A DNA stretch of 5,231 nt from an uncultured Clostridia bacterium. GTDB lineage: Bacteria > Bacillota > Clostridia > Tissierellales > Peptoniphilaceae. This document shows, piece after piece, positions 1-5,231 of the stretch. The first letter of the stretch is position 1; every line of letters starts with the position of its first letter. The stretch lies in NCBI GenBank assembly GCA_945916025.1, contig CAMEGD010000091.1:1-5231 (forward strand), written 5' to 3'. The notes beneath the pieces are model-generated. The model was not told where the DNA came from. It saw nothing but the letters and a program-made list of their open reading frames with translations, and made no database searches. Position numbers and translations under genes: made by a program.

Positions 1-1442
1 ATGCATCTGCAATTTCTGTAAATGAATCCATAGAGTTTTTTAATAAGCATTATAAATTAAGAACCTGTGGCCTAAACTTAAATTATTTAAGTGACAAGTA
101 TAAGGTTTGCTTAAATTATCATATTAATCTGTGCTCAGGACCTTGCGAAAACTTAATTTCTTCAGAAGCCTACAAAAAAAGTATCTATGAAGTAAAAAAC
201 TTCTTAGAGGGAAAGAACACAAAACTTTTAGATGAAATAAAGGATCAAATGGAGAAGGCTGCTAAGAACTTAGAGTTTGAGAAGGCAGCTGACTATAGAA
301 ATAAGTATGAGTTTTTAAACAATCTTCTAACTAAGCAAAATGTAGACACCCTAAGCTTTATTGACAAGGATGTTATTGGAGTAGCAAGGGGTCAAGAGGA
401 TATTTGTATCCAGATATTTTTTGTTAGGTCTGGAAAGGTAATAGGTAGAGAACACTACTTTTTAAATGACACCCTAGACCAAGACACTGATAATATTTTA
501 GGTGAATTTTTAAAACAATATTATGCAGGATACTCACAACTTCCTAATGAGATTTTTATTGAAGATGAGGTAGAGGACCAAGTAATTATTGAGGAATTTT
601 TAAGTAAAATAAAGGGAAAAACTGTTAGGATAATTAACCCTAAAAGGGGTGAAAACCTAGACTTACTTAAACTAGCCAATAAAAATGCCAAGGATATGCT
701 TTACAAGTATGGAGAAAGGTATTCTAAAAAGAACCGTCAAGACAGGGAAAACTTAGAGAATCTTCAAGAAATGCTAAATCTAGATGATTTGCCAAGAAGG
801 ATAGAGGCCTATGATATTAGCCACTATGCTGGGGACCAAAGTGTTGGAGCTATGGTGGTCTTTGAAGATGGAAAAATAAAAAGGTCAGACTATAGGAAGT
901 TTAAAATACGATACAATAAAAATGACGACTATGGTTCCCTATATGAAGTATTAACTAGAAGGTTTAAAAGGCTTAATGAGAAGTCTAAAAACAAAGAATC
1001 TTTCCAAATTAGACCAGATCTCATTATGATGGATGGAGGTAAGGGCCAAGTAAATATATGTAAGACTGTCTTAAAGGAAATGGGTCTTGATATACCTGTT
1101 TGTGGCCTTGTAAAGGACTCCTTTCACCAGACTAGAGGGGTAATTTATGAAAATGTTGAGTATGAAATCCCTCTAAATACAAATTTATTTAAAATGATCT
1201 ACAGTATCCAAGAAGAGGCCCATAGGTTCGCTATAACTTATCATAGAAACAGAATGTCCAGTAGGTTTTATAAGTCTGAACTTGATGATATTGAAGGAAT
1301 AGGTCCTAAGAGAAAAAAAGACCTTATAGACCACTTTAAGAGTATTGAAAAGATAAAGGAAGCCACTGTAGAAGAACTTTTGGAAGTAAAGTCAATGAAC
1401 AAAAAATGTGCCCAAGGGCTCTATAATTATTTTAGGGGGTAG
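1..1442 (+). CDS. uvrC: UvrABC excinuclease subunit C, 5'-truncated by window edge
   Basis: UvrC makes both incisions flanking a DNA lesion in nucleotide excision repair, acting with UvrA and UvrB in the cytoplasm. The frame is open from base 3 (bases 1-2 end a codon begun outside) to TAG at 1440-1442, giving 479 visible residues. The first visible ATG in frame (249) is internal, because UvrC-like sequence continues upstream of it. Seen in order, in fragment numbering: four cysteines C22, C36, C44, C48, matching those reported to bind a 4Fe-4S cluster in E. coli UvrC; a UVR motif that binds UvrB (about 76-111, with LEFEKAADYR); an RNase H-like 5' nuclease with DISH (D271), NDDYGS (D308/D309), MMDGGKGQ (D344) and TYHR (H414); and a C-terminal helix-hairpin-helix DNA-binding region (about 427-479, GIGPKRKKDL). 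About 130 N-terminal residues with the GIY-YIG 3' nuclease lie outside. No frameshift is seen. Arginine is often AGG. Confidence 0.97.
   Translation, partial: ASAISVNESIEFFNKHYKLRTCGLNLNYLSDKYKVCLNYHINLCSGPCENLISSEAYKKSIYEVKNFLEGKNTKLLDEIKDQMEKAAKNLEFEKAADYRNKYEFLNNLLTKQNVDTLSFIDKDVIGVARGQEDICIQIFFVRSGKVIGREHYFLNDTLDQDTDNILGEFLKQYYAGYSQLPNEIFIEDEVEDQVIIEEFLSKIKGKTVRIINPKRGENLDLLKLANKNAKDMLYKYGERYSKKNRQDRENLENLQEMLNLDDLPRRIEAYDISHYAGDQSVGAMVVFEDGKIKRSDYRKFKIRYNKNDDYGSLYEVLTRRFKRLNEKSKNKESFQIRPDLIMMDGGKGQVNICKTVLKEMGLDIPVCGLVKDSFHQTRGVIYENVEYEIPLNTNLFKMIYSIQEEAHRFAITYHRNRMSSRFYKSELDDIEGIGPKRKKDLIDHFKSIEKIKEATVEELLEVKSMNKKCAQGLYNYFRG
1434..1440 (+). promoter_or_regulatory. hprK ribosome binding site
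   Basis: AGGGGGT overlaps the last uvrC codons and the first base of its stop. It differs from the ideal AGGAGGT at one base, which can still pair with 16S rRNA as G-U. It ends three bases before the ATG at 1444, a short spacing. It would be too far downstream to serve the alternative in-frame ATG at 1408, so it favours the start at 1444. Its position inside uvrC suggests translational coupling. Confidence 0.75.
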
Positions 1443-1443
1443 G

Positions 1444-2379
1444 ATGAAAAAGTTTTTTACAATTAATGACCTTGTGAAAGATATGAATTTAGATGTAATT
1501 TATTTATCTACAAAAAACAAGGATTACAAAATGGACACCAGTGAGGTTACTAGGCCAGGACTTCAACTTAGTGGTTTTTATAAAAAGTTTATTCCTTCTA
1601 GACTTCAAGTCATAGGAAATGCAGAGTGGGAATACCTTAATCAACTGGACAAGTCTGAGAGGGAAGAAAAGCTTAAGGACTATTTAAGTAATGATATTTC
1701 AGCCATAGTAATTACAGCTGGAAACCCTGTCTTTGAGGATTTGGAATTAGTTGCCATAAACACAGATACAACACTTTTAAGGACAGAAATGACCACTTCC
1801 AAGTTTATTAATGACTATTACTCATATTCAAGTAAAATAATTGCTAGTAAAGAAGCAAGTCATGGGGTCTTAATAGAAGTTTATGGAATGGGAGTGTTTT
1901 TACAGGGGAAATCTGGAATAGGAAAGTCGGAAACAGCCTTAGACTTAGTAACAAGAGGTCACAAACTAGTCTCTGATGATGTAGTGGAGATTACCAGGGT
2001 AAATGATTATTTAGAAGGACAGTCTCCAGAACTTACTAGACACTTTATGGAAATTAGAGGGGTTGGAATTTTAGATATAGAAAGACTTTATGGAGTCGGT
2101 TCAGTAAAAACTACTCAAGAAATTGACCTGGTAATTGAACTTGAAAATTGGGATTCAGATAAGTTTTATGATAGGTTAGGCTTTGAAGAAACTTATACTG
2201 AAATTTTAGGAATAAACATTCCAAAAATTACTATTCCTATGAAACCAGGAAGAAATACAGCTATGATAATTGAGGTTGCAACTAGAAATCTTATCCAAAA
2301 GAAACTAGGTTATAATGCAGCAGAAGAACTGAACAAAAGAGTTTTAGAAAAAATTGAAGAAAGAAAAAATAAAAATTGA
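1444..2379 (+). CDS. hprK: HPr kinase/phosphorylase (HprK/P)
   Basis: This bifunctional cytoplasmic enzyme phosphorylates the PTS protein HPr on a serine (Ser46 in most Gram-positives) and removes that phosphate, setting carbon catabolite control through CcpA. The 311 residues equal the usual family length. Residues 1-130 form the family N-terminal domain. The C-terminal kinase domain shows SHGV with catalytic H140, P-loop GKSGIGKS at 155-162 (K161), LVSDDV with D178/D179, the family signature MEIRGVGILD from 202 (E203), WDSDKFYDRLG around R244, and IPMKPGRN near 265-271. Numbering nearly matches the well-studied Lactobacillus casei enzyme. The frame is open back to an ATG at 1408, but that would add 12 residues inside uvrC; the start at 1444 gives a normal MKKFFTINDL-type N-terminus behind a strong ribosome binding site. 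It begins one base after the uvrC stop, implying cotranscription. All 10 Phe codons are TTT, unlike nifJ downstream. The stop is TGA, and the C-terminus is lysine-rich. Confidence 0.97.
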   Translation: MKKFFTINDLVKDMNLDVIYLSTKNKDYKMDTSEVTRPGLQLSGFYKKFIPSRLQVIGNAEWEYLNQLDKSEREEKLKDYLSNDISAIVITAGNPVFEDLELVAINTDTTLLRTEMTTSKFINDYYSYSSKIIASKEASHGVLIEVYGMGVFLQGKSGIGKSETALDLVTRGHKLVSDDVVEITRVNDYLEGQSPELTRHFMEIRGVGILDIERLYGVGSVKTTQEIDLVIELENWDSDKFYDRLGFEETYTEILGINIPKITIPMKPGRNTAMIIEVATRNLIQKKLGYNAAEELNKRVLEKIEERKNKN

Positions 2380-2400
2380 AAGAAAAGTTTCAAATTAAAA

Positions 2401-2432
2401 GGCTTGAAAAATCGATAATTAAGTGGCTTGAA
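2401..2432. repeat. Short direct repeat GGCTTGAA, 24-base period
   Basis: GGCTTGAA occurs at 2401-2408 and again at 2425-2432, just past hprK. The second copy also lies in the odd palindrome GCTTGAAGC (2427-2435). These are the most GC-containing words in an otherwise very AT-rich gap. The copies are short, and the rest of the two 24-base units does not match, so this may be chance. No function is assigned. Confidence 0.3.
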
Positions 2433-2464
2433 GCAATCTTTTCATATAAAGAAAAAATTATTTA

Positions 2465-2476
2465 ACAAAATTTTGT
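2465..2476. promoter_or_regulatory. Perfect 12-base palindrome, possible operator
   Basis: ACAAAATTTTGT is its own reverse complement, with no central spacer, and lies 10 bases upstream of the proposed nifJ -35 element. A small dimeric regulator could bind here. It does not match the consensus I know for Rex, CcpA or CodY. With no loop it is a poor RNA hairpin, so it is unlikely to be a terminator. In DNA this AT-rich a 12-base palindrome can arise by chance, so confidence is low. Confidence 0.3.
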
Positions 2477-2486
2477 CTTATTTGAT

Positions 2487-2515
2487 TTGCATTATTGAAA
2501 CATAAGCTTTATAAT
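2487..2515 (+). promoter_or_regulatory. Candidate sigma-A promoter for nifJ
   Basis: A perfect -10 box TATAAT sits at 2510-2515, with TTGCAT at 2487-2492 as a partial -35 (TTG conserved) and an ideal 17-base spacer. Transcription would start near 2522, giving a leader of about 42 bases. A stronger-looking TTGAAA at 2495-2500 pairs only with a poor -10 (TATCGA, 2518-2523). AT-rich DNA gives many false -10 boxes, but spacing, position and the evident high expression of nifJ support a promoter in this gap. Confidence 0.55.
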
Positions 2516-2552
2516 TATATCGATATGTAAAATAAATTTTTATTAAATAAAT

Positions 2553-2559
2553 AGGGGGT
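2553..2559 (+). promoter_or_regulatory. nifJ ribosome binding site
   Basis: AGGGGGT lies four bases before the ATG at 2564. It is the same seven-base word used for hprK, again with a G-U pair replacing one A-U pair of the ideal AGGAGGT. It fixes the nifJ start at 2564. Confidence 0.85.
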
Positions 2560-2563
2560 ATTT

Positions 2564-5230
2564 ATGACTAAAATTATGAAGAGTATGTCAGGTAATAGTG
2601 CTGCTGCGTACATAGCTTATGCATTTACAGACGTAGCTGCGATTTATCCGATTACACCATCTTCTGACATGGCAGAATATGTTGATACTTGGTCTTCTCA
2701 AGGAAGATTAAACTTATTCGGTCAAAAAGTACAAGTAACAGAAATGCAATCTGAAGCAGGAGCTGCTGGTGCAGTTCATGGATCTTTACAAGCAGGAGCT
2801 TTAACTACTACTTTTACAGCTTCTCAAGGTCTATTACTTATGGTACCTAACATGTACAAAATCGCAGGAGAATTACTTCCAGGAGTATTCCATGTTTCAG
2901 CTCGTGCCCTAGCTACACATGCACTTTCAATCTTCGGTGACCACCAAGATGTCATGGCAGCTAGACAAACAGGATTTGCAATGTTAGCATCAGGTTCAGT
3001 TCAAGAAGTTATGGACTTAGGTTCAATTGCTCACTTAACAGCAATTAAAACTAGAGTTCCATTCCTACACTTCTTCGATGGATTCAGAACTTCTCACGAA
3101 ATTCAAAAAATCGAAGTTATGGACTACAACGAACTTGGAAAATTATTAGATAAAGAAGCAGTTCAAGAATTCAGAAACAGAGCACTTAGCCCTAACCATC
3201 CAGTAACTAGGGGTACAGCTCAAAACCCTGATATTTACTTCCAACAAGTTGAAGGTTCTAACCCATACTATTCAAAAGTTGCAGATGCTACTAACGAATA
3301 TATGAAAGAAATCTCTAGATTAACAGGAAGAGATTACAAACCATTTAACTACTATGGAGCAGCAGACGCTGACAAAGTTATAGTAGCTATGGGTTCTGTA
3401 ACAGATGCAATTGAAGAAACTATTGATTACCTATTAGATAAAGGTGAAAAAGTTGGTCTTATTAAAGTTAGACTTTACAGACCATTCTCTGAAAAATACT
3501 TCTTCAATGTATTACCAAAAACAGTTAAGTCTATTGCAGTACTAGACAGAACTAAAGAAAAAGGTTCTGCTGGTGAGCCATTATACTTAGACGTAGTTTC
3601 ATTATTCTACGAAAAAGAAGAACAACCAACAATTATCAGAGGTAGATATGGATTAGGTTCTAAAAATACTACTCCATCTCAAATTTTAGCAATCTACAAA
3701 GAACTTGCTAAAGCTGAACCAAAAGAAGAATTTACAATTGGTATTGTAGATGATGTTACTAATCTTTCATTAGATGTAGATGACATAATCCAAACAGAAC
3801 CAGAAGGAACAGTAAAATGTAAGTTCTGGGGAATCGGTGGAGACGGTACAGTTGGAGCTAACAAATCAGCTATCGCTATTATTGGTGATAACACTGACAT
3901 GTATGCACAAGGTTACTTTGACTATGACTCTAAGAAAACTTCTGGGGTTACAATGTCTCACTTAAGATTTGGAAACAAACCTATAAAATCAACATATCTT
4001 GTAGAAGAACCTGACTTTATTTCGTGTTCAATGCAATCATATGTAAACAAATATCATATATTAAAAGGCTTAAGAAAAGGTGGAACATTCTTACTAAATA
4101 CTCTATGGTCTCCAGAAGAGTTAGAACAACACCTTCCAAACGCTATGAAGAAATTCATTGCTGATTATGACATTAAATTCTACACAATTAACGCTTCTAA
4201 AATAGCAGCTGAAATTGGTTTAGGTGGAAGAATCAACATGATCATGCAATCTGCATTCTTCAAATTATCAGAAGTACTTCCAATTGACTTCGCAGTTGAA
4301 AAACTAAAAGAATCAATTGTAAAAGACTATGGTCACAAAGGTGACGACATAGTTCAAATGAACTACCTTGCAGTAGAAAAAGGACTTACTGAAGCAGTTA
4401 AAATCGATGTACCAGAAAGCTGGAAAAATGCATCTGATGAAAAAATTGCTAACAAAGAAAGACCAGAATTTGTTGACAGAATATTAGAACCAATGGTAAG
4501 ACAAGAGGGTTCAGAACTTCCAGTAAGCGCATTTGTTGGCATGGAAGACGGAACATTCCCACAAGGAGCTTCTGCTTACGAAAAACGTGGTATAGCTCTT
4601 AATGTTCCAAACTGGATTAAAGAAAACTGTATCCAATGCAACCAATGTTCATATGTTTGTCCACATGCTGTAATTAGACCATTCTTATTAAATGAAGAAG
4701 AAGCTAACAACAAACCAGAAAACTTCGAAACTATTCCAGCAAATGGAAAAGACTTAAAGGGATATGAATATGCTATTAAGGTTTCAACACTTGATTGTAC
4801 AGGTTGTGGAAACTGTGTAGACATGTGTCCAGCTAAGACAAAAGCATTAGAATTAAAACCACTTGAAGAAGAATTTATACAAGAAGAAGGCAACTGGGAT
4901 TATGCAATGACAGTTACTAACAAGACTGAAGAAATTGGCATTGAACCAACTAACCCTAAGAATTCTCAATTCTTCCTTCCATACCTTGAGTTCTCAGGAG
5001 CTTGTGCAGGTTGTGGTGAAACTCCATATGCAAAACTTGTAACTCAATTATTTGGAGATAGAATGATGGTTGCAAATGCTACAGGTTGTTCATCAATCTG
5101 GGGTGGATCAGCTCCTTCAACAGTATTCTGTACTGACGAGAACGGTAGAGGACCATCTTGGGCAATCTCACTAGTCGAAGACAACGCTTATTTCGGATAT
5201 GGTTTCCATTTACGAATTAATCAATATTGA
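2564..5230 (+). CDS. nifJ: Pyruvate:ferredoxin (flavodoxin) oxidoreductase, C-terminus missing
   Basis: This cytoplasmic enzyme oxidises pyruvate with CoA to acetyl-CoA and CO2, reducing ferredoxin by way of TPP and three 4Fe-4S clusters. Domain I (about 1-250) has YPITPSS with T31, EMQSEAGAAG with E64, and R114, at the same numbers as the pyruvate- and TPP-contacting residues of Desulfovibrio africanus PFOR. Domain II follows (about 260-415), then the CoA-binding gamma-type domain (about 416-625, starting KFWGIGGDGT). The ferredoxin domain carries C689/C692/C695/C699 and C745/C748/C751/C755. The TPP domain begins with CAGCGE (C814, C817) and ATGCSS (C842), which hold the proximal cluster. 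The frame stops at 888 residues against a usual ~1170-1200, so the Mg-TPP motif (GDGWAYDIG), the SNTGGQ region and the fourth proximal cysteine are absent. The last ~20 residues are abnormal; see the separate entry. The start follows a strong ribosome binding site. TTC and AAC codons are common, suggesting high expression. A functional full-length gene probably continues beyond the window. Confidence 0.95.
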   Translation: MTKIMKSMSGNSAAAYIAYAFTDVAAIYPITPSSDMAEYVDTWSSQGRLNLFGQKVQVTEMQSEAGAAGAVHGSLQAGALTTTFTASQGLLLMVPNMYKIAGELLPGVFHVSARALATHALSIFGDHQDVMAARQTGFAMLASGSVQEVMDLGSIAHLTAIKTRVPFLHFFDGFRTSHEIQKIEVMDYNELGKLLDKEAVQEFRNRALSPNHPVTRGTAQNPDIYFQQVEGSNPYYSKVADATNEYMKEISRLTGRDYKPFNYYGAADADKVIVAMGSVTDAIEETIDYLLDKGEKVGLIKVRLYRPFSEKYFFNVLPKTVKSIAVLDRTKEKGSAGEPLYLDVVSLFYEKEEQPTIIRGRYGLGSKNTTPSQILAIYKELAKAEPKEEFTIGIVDDVTNLSLDVDDIIQTEPEGTVKCKFWGIGGDGTVGANKSAIAIIGDNTDMYAQGYFDYDSKKTSGVTMSHLRFGNKPIKSTYLVEEPDFISCSMQSYVNKYHILKGLRKGGTFLLNTLWSPEELEQHLPNAMKKFIADYDIKFYTINASKIAAEIGLGGRINMIMQSAFFKLSEVLPIDFAVEKLKESIVKDYGHKGDDIVQMNYLAVEKGLTEAVKIDVPESWKNASDEKIANKERPEFVDRILEPMVRQEGSELPVSAFVGMEDGTFPQGASAYEKRGIALNVPNWIKENCIQCNQCSYVCPHAVIRPFLLNEEEANNKPENFETIPANGKDLKGYEYAIKVSTLDCTGCGNCVDMCPAKTKALELKPLEEEFIQEEGNWDYAMTVTNKTEEIGIEPTNPKNSQFFLPYLEFSGACAGCGETPYAKLVTQLFGDRMMVANATGCSSIWGGSAPSTVFCTDENGRGPSWAISLVEDNAYFGYGFHLRINQY

Positions 5231-5231
5231 C
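5165..5231 (+). other. Aberrant nifJ tail at window edge: clustered substitutions and premature stop
   Basis: Family members read close to WANSLFEDNAEFGYGM here, followed by a helix like HLAIKQRR. This window reads WAISLVEDNAYFGYGF, then HLRINQY and TGA. The apparent changes are N868I, F871V, E876Y, M881F, A884R, and loss of the Arg pair after NQ. The alignment stays in frame without gaps, so the changes look like point differences rather than an indel. R884 is CGA, the only CGA codon among the 26 Arg codons of the frame. The stop lies in the palindrome TCAATATTGA (5221-5230). Residues 1-865 show no similar anomaly. Contig-end error or a chimeric read is the simplest explanation; a genuine inactivating change is the alternative. 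The comparison is with the family pattern from memory, not an alignment. Confidence 0.6.

Noticed and set aside
1..21. ATG at the first base as a gene start
   Set aside because: That frame hits TAA after six codons; the uvrC frame begins at base 3.
249..251. ATG at 249 as the uvrC start
   Set aside because: The frame is open upstream to the window edge and encodes conserved UvrC sequence, including the four cysteines and the start of the UVR motif.
1408..1410. ATG at 1408 as the hprK start
   Set aside because: It would add 12 non-conserved residues inside uvrC and has no suitable ribosome binding site; 1444 gives the normal family length and follows AGGGGGT.
2405..2420. A cre-like CcpA site near TGAAAAATCGATAATT
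   Set aside because: The central CG and flanking bases are out of register with the cre consensus, and the terminal CA is missing.
2382..2443. Possible folded RNA or terminator after hprK, using TTTCAA/TTGAAA (2388-2393/2404-2409) and GAAAAG/CTTTTC (2382-2387/2438-2443)
   Set aside because: The stems are six AT-rich pairs with loops of 10 and 50 bases, there is no clear T run, and such pairings are expected by chance here.
2517..2526. Palindrome ATATCGATAT around the proposed transcription start
   Set aside because: Short and almost all A/T; several overlapping palindromes of this kind occur in the gap, so it carries little information.
3694..3900. Reverse-strand open frame of 68 codons
   Set aside because: It lies fully inside nifJ and has a low-complexity, Ser-rich product with no recognisable family: a shadow of the real gene.
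4576..4893. Reverse-strand open frame of 105 codons
   Set aside because: It lies opposite the conserved ferredoxin domain of nifJ and resembles no known protein; the forward frame explains the sequence.

Overview
The window looks like chromosomal DNA of a low-GC, strictly anaerobic Gram-positive bacterium (Clostridia/Tissierellia-like). The evidence is the AT-rich composition, AGA/AGG as the main arginine codons, strong purine-rich Shine-Dalgarno sites, an HPr kinase/phosphorylase of the Gram-positive type, and a single-chain pyruvate:ferredoxin oxidoreductase. A Peptoniphilaceae-type anaerobe is a guess from protein flavour only. All genes lie on the + strand.

Layout: (1) bases 1-1442 hold uvrC, entering already in frame and lacking its N-terminal GIY-YIG nuclease domain because the window starts inside the gene. 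(2) Bases 1444-2379 hold a complete hprK, one base after the uvrC stop, so the two almost certainly share a transcript. (3) Bases 2380-2563 are a 184-base AT-rich intergenic region with no convincing terminator hairpin. It has a short direct repeat, a 12-base perfect palindrome, a plausible sigma-A promoter and a strong ribosome binding site. (4) Bases 2564-5230 hold nifJ, encoding pyruvate:ferredoxin oxidoreductase. It reads to a stop one base before the window edge and lacks roughly 290 C-terminal residues.

Functionally, uvrC is DNA repair. hprK controls carbon use by phosphorylating HPr on serine. nifJ converts pyruvate to acetyl-CoA and reduced ferredoxin at the centre of fermentative metabolism. 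nifJ appears to be a separate, highly expressed unit, with its own promoter and a codon choice unlike its neighbours.

I found no undescribed system. The most notable feature is the last ~65 bases. There the otherwise textbook nifJ suddenly shows several non-conservative changes in a nearly invariant motif, a codon used nowhere else in the gene, and a stop codon inside a small palindrome. This looks more like contig-end sequence error or a chimeric junction than biology, though a real disruption cannot be excluded.
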